Below, one piece after another: positions 52,642-60,481 of a DNA stretch of 64,000 nucleotides; positions within the stretch are counted from its first letter, which is position 1, and each line of letters starts with the position of its first letter. Both the position numbers and the translations under genes were made by a program. The notes beneath the pieces were generated by a model. That model did no database searches and was not told the DNA's origin. It worked only from the letters and a program-made list of their open reading frames with translations. The DNA is taken from positions 20,277 through 84,276 of the forward strand of contig VFLE01000055.1 in the NCBI GenBank assembly GCA_009885205.1. Direction: 5' to 3'. Origin of the DNA: Candidatus Shapirobacteria bacterium (lineage in GTDB: Bacteria > Patescibacteriota > Microgenomatia > UBA12405).

Positions 52642-53631
52642 TTAGAGTTTTGATCCCTGAACTTTTATTTCTAAACCCGTCAAAATACCTGCTAAACGAA
52701 CATTTTCACCGCCAGAACCAATGGCCAGGGCCAAATCAGATTCAGGAACTTCGACTAGAGCCAGACCGTTGGTGATAGAAATAACTTTGACATTGGAGGC
52801 TGGAGAAAGGGCATTGGCAATAAACTGTTTTTTGTCCTTAGAATAGGATATAACGTCAACTTTTTCCGATTGAGGCAACTCGTTTAAAATAGCCTGAATA
52901 CGAATACCTTTTTGACCAATACAGGAACCGACAGGGTCGACACCCGCTTGGGATGATGAGACAGCAACCTTGGCCCTGGCACCAGCATCGCGAGCAATAG
53001 TTTCAATAGTGACAGCTCGGTTGCCAACCTCGGGAACTTCACGAACAAAAAGTTGTTTGATAAATTCGGCGTCAGCTCGGGATAAAATTATATCTTTGCG
53101 ACCAGTTTCTGCATCTTGATGAATAGATTTAATTAAAAACTGTTTTTTACTGCCAAGTTGCAGGCTTTCGCCACGAATTTGCTCGTCTTTGGGACAAATA
53201 CCTTCGGTCTTGCCAATACCAACGGTAAGACGATAGGAATCGTTGCGTAAAATATAACCCTGGACGAGAGTGCCTATTTTATGAGCATACTCGGCCATGA
53301 TGGTATCTTTTTCGGCTTCATGAATACGTTGATCGATAACGTTTTTGGCGGTAACAGCGGCAATTCGACCAAATCCAGGAGGGGTAACATTGAGACGTTT
53401 TTTGTCGGTTATTTCAAAGATGGCAAAGGAGCCTGATTCTGGGGCCAACTCAACTTCAAAAACAGTGTCATCGGCAACAATGTTGCCATGTTCTTTTTGA
53501 TCACGTTTGTAGGCAGAAATTAGACCAGCTTCAATTGAGTCAAGAATTTCTTGGACGGGAATATTTTTTTCACCGGCAATTTGGGCCACAGCTGAGGCGA
53601 ATTCTGTTTTTGGTAGTTTTTTGATATCCAT
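52642..53631 (-). CDS. nusA: Transcription factor NusA
   Basis: 329 residues from [20 protein letters not shown]; a longer frame crosses the upstream terminator and is rejected. N-terminal polymerase-binding domain, S1 ([20 protein letters not shown]), KH1 ([20 protein letters not shown]) and KH2 ([20 protein letters not shown]). No C-terminal acidic repeats. Operon nusA-infB. Confidence 0.95.
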   Translation of the reverse strand: MDIKKLPKTEFASAVAQIAGEKNIPVQEILDSIEAGLISAYKRDQKEHGNIVADDTVFEVELAPESGSFAIFEITDKKRLNVTPPGFGRIAAVTAKNVIDQRIHEAEKDTIMAEYAHKIGTLVQGYILRNDSYRLTVGIGKTEGICPKDEQIRGESLQLGSKKQFLIKSIHQDAETGRKDIILSRADAEFIKQLFVREVPEVGNRAVTIETIARDAGARAKVAVSSSQAGVDPVGSCIGQKGIRIQAILNELPQSEKVDVISYSKDKKQFIANALSPASNVKVISITNGLALVEVPESDLALAIGSGGENVRLAGILTGLEIKVQGSKL

Positions 53632-53646
53632 ATATTTATTTTTACT

Positions 53647-53669
53647 AAAAAAAAGGGCGTAAAACGCCC
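53647..53669 (-). terminator. Intrinsic terminator after dnaJ
   Basis: Minus strand GGGCG, loop TTTTA, CGCCC, then eight T. It isolates the heat-shock operon from nusA. Confidence 0.85.
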
Positions 53670-53715
53670 GTTTCACTAGCAAATATGTAACTTGGTTATT
53701 ATAACACTAAATTTA

Positions 53716-53741
53716 AGGAACAGATACACGGATCTGTTCCT
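53716..53741. repeat. Family B2 inverted repeat (AGGAACAGAT arms)
   Basis: Arms AGGAACAGAT and ATCTGTTCCT, six-base loop. Compared with 38525 the last stem pair changes C:G to T:A. Its GTAGG end (minus strand) supplies the dnaJ stop codon. Confidence 0.85.
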
Positions 53742-54597
53742 ACAAACCCAATTCTTTGATCAATTCTTTTTGATGTGTGGTTAATTTGGTGGGAATAAAA
53801 AGATTAAGGCGGATGTAAAGGTCACCTTTGCCAAAACCTTGGACATCGGTAATGCCGTGTCCACGAAGACGAATGAGGGTTCCGGGTTGAGTACCTGGTT
53901 TAATACGAATTTTAAGAGGTTTGTCTAAAGTAGGGACAGAAAGTTCGTCACCTAAAATAGCCTGAACTAGGGTAATATCTTGATTTATAAATAAATTATT
54001 TCCCTCACGGGTAAAAATTTTGTCAGGGAGAACATCGATATACAAAATAAAATCACCAAATTTTATCCTCTGCCCATCATCAACCCCGGCAGGGATAGTA
54101 ACTTTACGACGACTGCCATCTAAAACAATTTCTTTCTTACAGCCGTTGGCGGCATCAATAAAAGACAATTGGATTTTGTAAGTAGGGACTTGTCGAGAAC
54201 GAGATTGACCCATACCCCCGTTGCCGAAGAATTGTTCGAAAATATCAAAAGGATTACTAAAACCGCCAAAGTCAAAATCGTCTTGTCCCCCACCTTGACT
54301 ACTTTGCCAAGTAAAGTTGAATGGTCCATTTTGTTGGGTGTGAGTGTGACCACCAAAATTGCTACCGGCCGAGGATGGGTCAAAAGCGGCGTGGCCAAAT
54401 TGGTCGTAGGCGGACTTTTTTTGAGGATTACTTAAAACCTCGTAGGCACCATTGATTTCTTTAAATTTTTCCTCGGCATCGGGGGCTTTATTGCGATCGG
54501 GGTGAAACTCCATGGCTTTTTTGCGATAAGCTGACTTAATATCCGCCGCCGATGCGCCTTTTGCTAATCCTAATGTATCGTAAAAATCTGGTTTCAT
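53740..54597 (-). CDS. dnaJ: DnaJ-family co-chaperone without zinc finger (CbpA-like)
   Basis: 285 residues. J domain with MEFHPDRNKAPDAEEKFKEI (HPD), Gly/Phe linker (GGQDDFDFGGFSNPFDIFEQ), then the two-barrel substrate domain (VTIPAGVDDGQRIKFGD, LRIKPGT-like IRIKPGTQPGTLIRLRGHG). No CxxCxGxG repeats. The stop TAG lies in a repeat. Last gene of hrcA-grpE-dnaK-dnaJ. Confidence 0.92.
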   Translation of the reverse strand: MKPDFYDTLGLAKGASAADIKSAYRKKAMEFHPDRNKAPDAEEKFKEINGAYEVLSNPQKKSAYDQFGHAAFDPSSAGSNFGGHTHTQQNGPFNFTWQSSQGGGQDDFDFGGFSNPFDIFEQFFGNGGMGQSRSRQVPTYKIQLSFIDAANGCKKEIVLDGSRRKVTIPAGVDDGQRIKFGDFILYIDVLPDKIFTREGNNLFINQDITLVQAILGDELSVPTLDKPLKIRIKPGTQPGTLIRLRGHGITDVQGFGKGDLYIRLNLFIPTKLTTHQKELIKELGL

Positions 54598-54615
54598 TGA
54601 TTATATATTTTACAG

Positions 54616-54643
54616 GTAGAGACGTGATTAATCACGTCTCTAC
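54616..54643. repeat. 28-bp perfect palindrome, family A (core TGATTAATCA)
   Basis: In the 65-base spacer between dnaK and dnaJ; same core as 38471. Confidence 0.9.
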
Positions 54644-54662
54644 GATGTGTGGCGAATAAATT

Positions 54663-56591
54663 TTATTTAACAATCTCCCCTTCTTCTGCATCTTTTGGTG
54701 CTTCGGATTTTTTGGCGTTGGCTTCGGCTTGGGCGGCGTCGGCTTGTTCTTGGCCGGGGATACCACCTTCACCTTGTGGAGGTTGTTGATTAGCGTAAAC
54801 GGTTTGGCCAACGACTTGGAGAATTTGATTTAATTCCTCGGTGAATTTGTCCATTTCGTCTTTGTTAACTTCGGTTTTTGTCAAAATTTCTTTACCTTCT
54901 TTGATTTTGATCTCAATTTTTTCCTTATCTTCGGGCTTTACTTTGTCAGCAAAGTCTTTGATGGTTTTTTCACCTTGGAAAATGGCACCGTCTAATTTAT
55001 TTCGAGATTCGGCTAGGGTTTTCTTGGTTTCATCTTCCATAGCATGAGCTTCGGCATCTTTTTTCATCTGCTCGACTTCGGCGTCGGTCAAATTGGTAGC
55101 GTTCTGAATAGTAATTTTTTGTTCTTTATTTGTCCCTTTATCTTTAGCTGAAACAGATAATATTCCACTACTATCAATATCAAAAGTGACTTCGATTTGG
55201 GGCATGCCACGAGGGGCGGGAGCAATACCGTCGAGGACAAATTTACCTAAAGTTTTGTTATCGGCTGCCATGGGACGTTCACCTTGCAAAACATTAATTT
55301 CGACTTGTGGCTGATTATCAGAATAAGTAGTAAAGGTTTGGGATTTTTTGGTCGGGACAGTAGTATTGCGCTCGATTAGCGGAGTGCGGACACCACCAGC
55401 AGTCTCGATGCCGAGTGTTAATGGGGTAACATCGAGCAAAACAACATCTTTAACTTCACCGGTTAGCACAGCACCCTGGACGGCGGCACCAATAGCGACA
55501 ACTTCATCGGGATTGACCGTAGTATTTGGCTCCTTGCCAAAAAAATCTTTGACAACTTGTAAAACCTTTGGCATACGGGTCATACCACCAACCATAACGA
55601 TGTCGGTAATATCGGATTTTGAAATTTTGGCGTCTTTAAGGCATTTTTCAACTGGAGGTAGAGTTTTTTGAATTAAATCATCGACTAATTTTTCCATTTC
55701 GGAACGAGTCATTTTAATGGTTAAGTGTAAAGCTTGACCGTCTTTTTGGGTAATAAATGGTAAATTAATTTCGGTTTCAGCCGAAGATGATAACTCAATT
55801 TTGGCTTTTTCGGCAGCTTCACGAATGCGTTGCAGGGCTTGAGGATCTTTGGATAGATCAACACCGTGTTCTTTTTTAAAACCATCTAATAAAAAATCGG
55901 TTAAACGATGATCGAAATCATCACCACCTAAAAATGTATCACCATTGGTGGCTTTGACTTCAAAAACGCCATCACCAATTTCTAAAATAGAGATATCAAA
56001 AGTACCACCACCTAAATCGTAAACGGCAACGAGACCTTTTTTCTTTTTGTCTAGACCATAGGCGAGGGCAGAAGCAGTTGGTTCGTTAACGATTCTTTCT
56101 ACCTTAAGACCGGCAATTTCTCCGGCTTGTTTGGTGGCTTGGCGCTGGGAATCGTCAAAATAAGCGGGAACAGTGATGACAGCCCGATCAATTTTTTCAC
56201 CTAAATATTTCTCGGCATCGGTTTTACATTTTTGCAAAATCATACTAGAAATTTCTTGAGGTGAGTAAACTTTGCCTCCAATTTCGACGGCAGCCATACC
56301 GTCTTTACCAGAAACTATTTTATAGGCAACGATTTTTTGAGTTTTGGCAACTTCAGCGTCGGTAAAACGACGACCCATGAGACGTTTGACTGAGGAAACA
56401 GTATTGACTGGGTCGAGAACCATTTGCCGTTTGGCTAGATCACCGACTAATTTTTTAACAACTTGGACGATGGAGGGGATGGTGTTGCGACCTTCGGCGG
56501 ACAAAATTACTTTGGGAACTCCGCCTTCCATGACAGAAACGCAAGAGTTGGTGGTACCTAAATCAATTCCGATTATTTTTGTGGTTGACAT
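54663..56591 (-). CDS. dnaK: Molecular chaperone DnaK
   Basis: 642 residues, normal. [78 protein letters not shown]; substrate domain with [21 protein letters not shown]-terminal Gln/Gly/Ala-rich tail ending EEGEIVK. Works with GrpE and DnaJ encoded beside it. Confidence 0.98.
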   Translation of the reverse strand: MSTTKIIGIDLGTTNSCVSVMEGGVPKVILSAEGRNTIPSIVQVVKKLVGDLAKRQMVLDPVNTVSSVKRLMGRRFTDAEVAKTQKIVAYKIVSGKDGMAAVEIGGKVYSPQEISSMILQKCKTDAEKYLGEKIDRAVITVPAYFDDSQRQATKQAGEIAGLKVERIVNEPTASALAYGLDKKKKGLVAVYDLGGGTFDISILEIGDGVFEVKATNGDTFLGGDDFDHRLTDFLLDGFKKEHGVDLSKDPQALQRIREAAEKAKIELSSSAETEINLPFITQKDGQALHLTIKMTRSEMEKLVDDLIQKTLPPVEKCLKDAKISKSDITDIVMVGGMTRMPKVLQVVKDFFGKEPNTTVNPDEVVAIGAAVQGAVLTGEVKDVVLLDVTPLTLGIETAGGVRTPLIERNTTVPTKKSQTFTTYSDNQPQVEINVLQGERPMAADNKTLGKFVLDGIAPAPRGMPQIEVTFDIDSSGILSVSAKDKGTNKEQKITIQNATNLTDAEVEQMKKDAEAHAMEDETKKTLAESRNKLDGAIFQGEKTIKDFADKVKPEDKEKIEIKIKEGKEILTKTEVNKDEMDKFTEELNQILQVVGQTVYANQQPPQGEGGIPGQEQADAAQAEANAKKSEAPKDAEEGEIVK

Positions 56592-56614
56592 ATTTTTTTA
56601 ATTTAATAAATAAT

Positions 56615-57052
56615 TTATAAAGTTTTTTTATTGAGGTCTTTCTTACCTACTGCTACTGTAGCGGGGCGGAGACATTGACCATTAAACATATAACCTATTT
56701 TACTGACATAAACAACTTTGTCATCTTCACCTTCAACGACAACCTGACATTCCATAATTGATGGATCAAATTTTTGATTTTCTGCCTTAATTTCGGTTAA
56801 TCCATAATTTTGTAAAGTGGTCATAAATTTTTTGTTGGCCATGTTTAAACCCTCATTTTTGAGATGGGTGCCAACTAATAAATAGTCGTCCATAACCTCG
56901 AGAAATCGTAAAATTATAGAAACTAAAGTTAATGAGGCAAAGGCCTCTTTTTCTCTCTCGACACGTTTTTGAAAATTGGCATAGTCGGCCAGAGAGCGAT
57001 TTAATTTGTCTTGCAAGTCAACAATTTGAGGGTCTATTTTTGGTTTTTTCAT
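56615..57052 (-). CDS. grpE: Nucleotide exchange factor GrpE
   Basis: 145 residues from MKKPKIDPQIVDLQDKLN; the longer frame overlaps hrcA in another frame and is rejected. Coiled coil (LNRSLADYANFQKRVEREKE), head with FLEVMDDYLLV and GLTEIKAENQKFDPSIMECQ, and VSKIGYMFNGQCLRPATVAV. Short N-terminus compared with E. coli. Confidence 0.93.
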   Translation of the reverse strand: MKKPKIDPQIVDLQDKLNRSLADYANFQKRVEREKEAFASLTLVSIILRFLEVMDDYLLVGTHLKNEGLNMANKKFMTTLQNYGLTEIKAENQKFDPSIMECQVVVEGEDDKVVYVSKIGYMFNGQCLRPATVAVGKKDLNKKTL

Positions 57053-57059
57053 GAAGGTT

Positions 57060-57803
57060 TTAACGAGTAATGGTAGATAGCAACTGAGCAAAATAACCGA
57101 CAATTGGGACAATTGACTGATAATGAGTCCGAGCAGGACCAACAACGCCAACAATACCGCGATGAGGACCAGCCTCGTAGGTTTGATAAATAAAACCACA
57201 AGATTCGAGATGTTCCATACCCAAGTCTTCACCGACTAAAAGGTGAATAATTTCGGTGTCAGCGAGATTACCAGGAACAACACCAGCTTTGGCAACAATG
57301 TCATACCAAAAGGCGGGGGTATCTAAAAGTGACAAAACTGTTTTGGTAACATCGATGTTATAAAATTCGGGTTCTTCGAGTAAATTTGAGGCACCATAAC
57401 TGTAAACGGTGCCATGATCGGTGGTACAAACAGCCAAGGAACGGGTGTGGTTGGCTAACTCGTGGGTAGTTTCTTTTAACAATCTATCAAACTCATTTCT
57501 AAAATCCCAAACTTTTTCTTTGACGCCAATTTCTTCGCCCACCGACATATTTTTGGGTGTCATTAAATGGCGAACATAATATTTAAGACCCATTGAAGTA
57601 GGACTACGACCAGCAGAAAGATGACCTTTTTTAAGGTAACCAAGTTGAGTCAGGGACCCCATTTCATTGCGAATGGTGGCGCTAGATATGCCTAAATTAT
57701 ATTTGTGCTCCAAATTTTCGGAACCGACAGGAGCTGCTGTTTCGATAAATTCTTCGGCGATACATTTTAAAATCTTGATTTGTCGTTGAGTTAAATCAGC
57801 CAT
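57060..57803 (-). CDS. hrcA: Heat-inducible repressor HrcA
   Basis: 247 residues from MADLTQRQIKILK, about 90 fewer than B. subtilis HrcA. Winged helix: EFIETAAPVGSENLEHKYNL, SSATIRNEMGSLTQLGYLKK, GRSPTSMGLKYYV. Shortened GAF-like middle, conserved end GPHRGIVGVVGPARTHYQSI. Its CIRCE operator overlaps the promoter directly upstream, so the operon is autoregulated. Confidence 0.93.
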   Translation of the reverse strand: MADLTQRQIKILKCIAEEFIETAAPVGSENLEHKYNLGISSATIRNEMGSLTQLGYLKKGHLSAGRSPTSMGLKYYVRHLMTPKNMSVGEEIGVKEKVWDFRNEFDRLLKETTHELANHTRSLAVCTTDHGTVYSYGASNLLEEPEFYNIDVTKTVLSLLDTPAFWYDIVAKAGVVPGNLADTEIIHLLVGEDLGMEHLESCGFIYQTYEAGPHRGIVGVVGPARTHYQSIVPIVGYFAQLLSTITR

Positions 57804-57804
57804 A

Positions 57805-57831
57805 TTAGCAATATAGTACATGGAGTGCTAA
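57805..57831 (-). promoter_or_regulatory. CIRCE operator (HrcA site)
   Basis: Minus strand TTAGCACTC, nine bases, TATTGCTAA: left half perfect, right half 7/9 to GAGTGCTAA. One base from the hrcA ATG and covering the -10. Confidence 0.9.
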
Positions 57832-57841
57832 TTGGTGTCAA
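57813..57841 (-). promoter_or_regulatory. Promoter of hrcA-grpE-dnaK-dnaJ
   Basis: Minus strand TTGACA (57841-57836), 17-base spacer, TACTAT (57818-57813). Start about three bases before ATG: nearly leaderless, with CIRCE inside the promoter. Confidence 0.85.
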
Positions 57842-57859
57842 GAGGGAAAATATTTTTAT

Positions 57860-57888
57860 TTGACTTTTAGAAGAGAGGGAGAGATAAT
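57860..57888 (+). promoter_or_regulatory. Promoter of broken small gene
   Basis: TTGACT, 17 bases, GATAAT (57883-57888); start near 57895, three bases before ATG. A second TATAAT abuts the ATG. Divergent from the hrcA promoter. Confidence 0.55.
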
Positions 57889-57897
57889 CCCTATAAT

Positions 57898-58153
57898 ATG
57901 AATAATCAACAAGAAAGGGTGGTTTTGGTTTGTAGTTGTGCTACCGTACCGATAGCAACTGCTTATATTGACAAAGCTATAATAGCAGGAAAATATATAG
58001 GGATTACCTGACCATCGAGGACATACTATTTCGACGGATAAGGGAAGTAGGTTAGATAAAGATTATGGTGATATTTTAGCTAGACATGCCACAGAGGGTT
58101 ATGTTTTATATGATGAAATTACAAATGAAGATTGGTCTAGTTTAAGGCGCTAA
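57898..58153 (+). pseudogene. Small gene with a one-base frameshift, unknown
   Basis: Frame 1 gives 37 residues (MNNQQERVVLVCSCATVPIA ... AGKYIGIT, stop at 58011). Removing one G from the GGG just before lets the reading continue as GLPDHRGHTISTDKGSR, DYGDILARHATEGYVLYDE, to TAA at 58153, about 85 residues. No family recognised. A proper promoter but a broken frame suggests a recent lesion or a sequencing error. Confidence 0.4.
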
Positions 58154-58220
58154 CCGTAGTAGAATCTTCGATATTGATTTTATCAATTACTTTTTGGAGC
58201 TTTTTGGTGCGAGCGGATTT
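58137..58220 (-). pseudogene. Relic of an rmuC 3' end
   Basis: 58163-58216 is about 85-90% identical to the rmuC 3' end near 58821-58874. On the minus strand it still reads KSARTKKLQKVIDKINIEDS and then TTVSALN before a stop. No other part of rmuC is left here. Confidence 0.6.
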
Positions 58221-58223
58221 TGA

Positions 58224-58253
58224 TTGACAAGGGTAATTATACACTGGTATAAT
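58224..58253 (+). promoter_or_regulatory. Consensus promoter of small RNA
   Basis: TTGACA, 18 bases, TATAAT, with TGG just before the -10 (extended). The closest match to consensus in the window. Confidence 0.8.
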
Positions 58254-58259
58254 ATATCA

Positions 58260-58318
58260 ATCACCAGGGAGGAAAAGACAATGAGAGCAATACTCATTTG
58301 CGACACCTCCCATTTTTT
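58260..58318 (+). ncRNA. Candidate structured small RNA with own promoter and terminator
   Basis: About 59 bases. P1 GGGAGG (58267-58272) pairs CCTCCC (58306-58311); P2 ATGAG pairs CTCAT with a small loop; between them a symmetric 8x8 internal loop, AAAAGACA on one side and TTGCGACA on the other, both ending GACA. P1 is followed by TTTTTT-A-TTTTTT, so it doubles as the terminator. It could instead encode a 16-residue peptide (MRAILICDTSHFLFFA, 58281-58331) with an SD, but SD use is rare here. It resembles no RNA family I can name. The U-tract overlaps the stop of the convergent NYN gene. Confidence 0.65.
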
Positions 58319-58793
58319 ATTTTTTGCCTAGTTTGTTTTTTAGACCTGTAAGAAAATCAATATCGCTGGAAAATTCGAATAAAAGACGAGAATATTTGTA
58401 CCTATTTGGAATCAACAATCTACCCATTTTATTTTTCTTTTTAAGAAATTGAATTAAACATCGATAATCACCATCACCTGCGACAATAATCGCTTTGTCA
58501 TAGTTTTTCAATTCTTCGGCTGAAGCCCACAGTACCAATTCAGCATCAACATTTCCCTTTGTTTCACCCTTGTGAATAACCGTTGGTTTAAAAACTAAAA
58601 CATACCCAGATTTTTTTAGAAATTTGTACAACTCTTTGTTCTTTTCAATATAGCCAATAAATAAAAATGCCTTAGATACACAATATTTTTCGGTAAGATA
58701 AACGCGAAAACGGGCAAAATCTATTTTCCAACCTTGACTTAATATTCCTAAATTTAGATTTTGACTGTCAATAAAAGCGTAAGTTATATTCAT
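58317..58793 (-). CDS. NYN-domain (PIN-like) putative RNase
   Basis: 158 residues. PIN-like acidic residues in YAFIDSQNLNLG, KGNVDAELVLWA and IVAGDGDYRCLIQFLKKK match NYN/LabA-type proteins (DUF88), which cleave RNA in characterised members. Two bases after rmuC, so in one operon with it. Confidence 0.85.
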   Translation of the reverse strand: MNITYAFIDSQNLNLGILSQGWKIDFARFRVYLTEKYCVSKAFLFIGYIEKNKELYKFLKKSGYVLVFKPTVIHKGETKGNVDAELVLWASAEELKNYDKAIIVAGDGDYRCLIQFLKKKNKMGRLLIPNRYKYSRLLFEFSSDIDFLTGLKNKLGKK

Positions 58794-58796
58794 AAA

Positions 58797-59858
58797 TTAT
58801 TTTTCAATTTGGAGTGGGTTTGAATCTTCAATATTTATTTTATCAATCACTTTTTGGAGTTTTTTAGTGCGGGTGTTACTGACCTTTTCATACTGAGTTT
58901 GTAAGCTATTTATCCGATCACCAAAAGTATTAAACTCTTCATTAAATTTTTCAAATTCACCACCAAAAATTTTTATTTGAGTAATAATCCCCTGGACATT
59001 TTTTTGAAATCTAAAATTGTCGTAGGCGGTGTTGATCATCCGTAAAATGGCAGTAAAAGAAAAAGGACCAGCAAAGACAATTTTTTTGGCAAAAGCCTCT
59101 TGTAAAATATTGGGGAATTTTTCGTATATAAAACTAAAGATCATCTCGTTGGGAATAAAAACTATCACAAAATCGACAGTGTTTTCCTCGGGATTTATAT
59201 AATTTCGAGAAGAGACATCACTAATCTTTTTCTTGATGTCTTGTTCGAATAATTTTAAATAATGTAATTTGTCTTGTTCATCCTGAGACTCACTCATCTT
59301 GATGATGTTGGAATAGGGAAATTTGGAGTCAATATTGACCTTGGTTTTGTCGGGTAAATAAATAGTAAAGTCGGGACGACCGTCGCCGGCCGATTCTTGC
59401 TTGGTGTAACTTGTCCCAATGACAAACCCCGATTGTTTGAGTAAATCCTCGGCAATTTGTTCACCAAAAGCCCCTCGCATTTGATTGTTACTTAAAGTTT
59501 TTTTGAGACCTTCGGTGGAGACTGATAGCTCTCGAGTTAATTTTTCTTGTTGTTCTAGAGTTTTTTGGAGTGATTCAAAATTGCCTATCCTTTGGGCTTC
59601 GGCTGATTCGAGCTTTTTTTGATTTTTGTCGAGATCTTGGGTTAGACGTCTGACTAGCCCCTCGATTAAATCTTTTTTGGCATTTAAATCGGTTTGAATT
59701 ACCTGTTTTTCCTTGCCCAATTGCTCGTTATTTAGATTGATTAAAGTTTTGATGGACTCGTTGATGTTAATGTCAGCAGGTTTTGACTTTTTCTGGAGAT
59801 AAATAAAATAGATAAGGGTAGCGAGAATTAGAATTAAAAGAATGTAGACAAGGGTCAT
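58797..59858 (-). CDS. rmuC: DNA recombination protein RmuC
   Basis: 353 residues from MTLVYILLILILATLIYFIY, an N-terminal anchor. Coiled coil, then the RmuC nuclease-like domain: NQMRGAFGEQIAEDLLKQSG, ESAGDGRPDFTIYLPDKTKV, NIDSKFPYSN, FVIVFIPNEMIFSFIYE. Its longer frame (to 60011) is only the repeat element read through. TATACT (59870-59865) six bases before ATG: leaderless. Confidence 0.92.
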   Translation of the reverse strand: MTLVYILLILILATLIYFIYLQKKSKPADININESIKTLINLNNEQLGKEKQVIQTDLNAKKDLIEGLVRRLTQDLDKNQKKLESAEAQRIGNFESLQKTLEQQEKLTRELSVSTEGLKKTLSNNQMRGAFGEQIAEDLLKQSGFVIGTSYTKQESAGDGRPDFTIYLPDKTKVNIDSKFPYSNIIKMSESQDEQDKLHYLKLFEQDIKKKISDVSSRNYINPEENTVDFVIVFIPNEMIFSFIYEKFPNILQEAFAKKIVFAGPFSFTAILRMINTAYDNFRFQKNVQGIITQIKIFGGEFEKFNEEFNTFGDRINSLQTQYEKVSNTRTKKLQKVIDKINIEDSNPLQIEK

Positions 59859-59864
59859 GATAAA

Positions 59865-59870
59865 AGTATA
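59865..59870 (-). promoter_or_regulatory. -10 box of rmuC, leaderless
   Basis: Minus strand TATACT, TTTATC, ATG at 59858. Confidence 0.6.
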
Positions 59871-59964
59871 CCGAATATTTGGCGAATGGAAATGGATCAA
59901 ATTATTTGGCCGATGATTGTTTTGATGCCAATTTGTGCCCAATAATCGGCGTATTCGATTCCAT

Positions 59965-59992
59965 GTAGAGACGCCATATATGGCGTCTCTAC
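59965..59992. repeat. 28-bp perfect palindrome, family A (core CCATATATGG), extended on minus strand
   Basis: Same core as 579 and, on the minus strand, the same right flank (ATGGAATCGAA, GCCGATTATTGGG), in the spacer upstream of rmuC. Confidence 0.9.
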
Positions 59993-60049
59993 AAAATATC
60001 CCAATGGCCAATAATTAAATTTGGTAAATTCCAGCACCTAGACAAAAAT

Positions 60050-60481
60050 TTATTTTACCCCAGTTGTTCCAAAGCCGCCACGGTCGATGTTTTCCAATTT
60101 TTCAACTTCAAGAATTTCGACAACTTCGGTTTTTTCGATTAATACTTGGGCTAGTCGTGTCCCCTTTTCAATTTTGATTTCATGGTCAGTGTGGTTGATA
60201 ACAGCAAAATGAATTTCGTCATTATCACCACAATAATCTTGATCGATTAAACCAATGCCATTGGCAGGAGTTAGACCTAATTTTTGAGTAGAACTGCGGG
60301 ACATTAAAATTGAGTGATAACCTGGTGGCACTTCGATAGCAACGTTTAGAGGAATTAAAACAACTTGATGTAAAGGAACGACAACATCAACGCGAGAACA
60401 TAAATCAAAGGCGGCGGCGCCAGCGGTTTTGTAGGCGGGCAGAGGTAAACTTTTGTCAAAACGTTTTATTTTTATTTGCAT
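60050..60481 (-). CDS. dut: dUTP diphosphatase
   Basis: 143 residues, homotrimeric type with all five motifs: AGAAAFDLCS, RSSTQKLGL, GLIDQDYCGDNDE, KGTRLAQVLI and RGGFGTTG. Removes dUTP and supplies dUMP. The start overlaps the helicase gene by 26 bases. Confidence 0.96.
   Translation of the reverse strand: MQIKIKRFDKSLPLPAYKTAGAAAFDLCSRVDVVVPLHQVVLIPLNVAIEVPPGYHSILMSRSSTQKLGLTPANGIGLIDQDYCGDNDEIHFAVINHTDHEIKIEKGTRLAQVLIEKTEVVEILEVEKLENIDRGGFGTTGVK

Noticed and set aside
57053..57232. 60-residue hydrophobic N-terminal extension of GrpE
   Set aside because: Out-of-frame reading of the hrcA 3' end; the GrpE coiled coil starts at the ATG at 57052.
58281..58331. 16-codon ORF with GGGAGG as Shine-Dalgarno
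   Set aside because: Kept only as an alternative: GGGAGG is fully paired in the RNA stem and other genes here lack SD sequences.
579..59992. CRISPR-like repeats
   Set aside because: The palindromes are dispersed over the window with no regular spacers and no cas genes.
59859..60011. N-terminal extension of RmuC by 51 residues
   Set aside because: The extension is encoded by the repeat element; the membrane anchor begins at 59858 and a -10 box lies six bases before that ATG.
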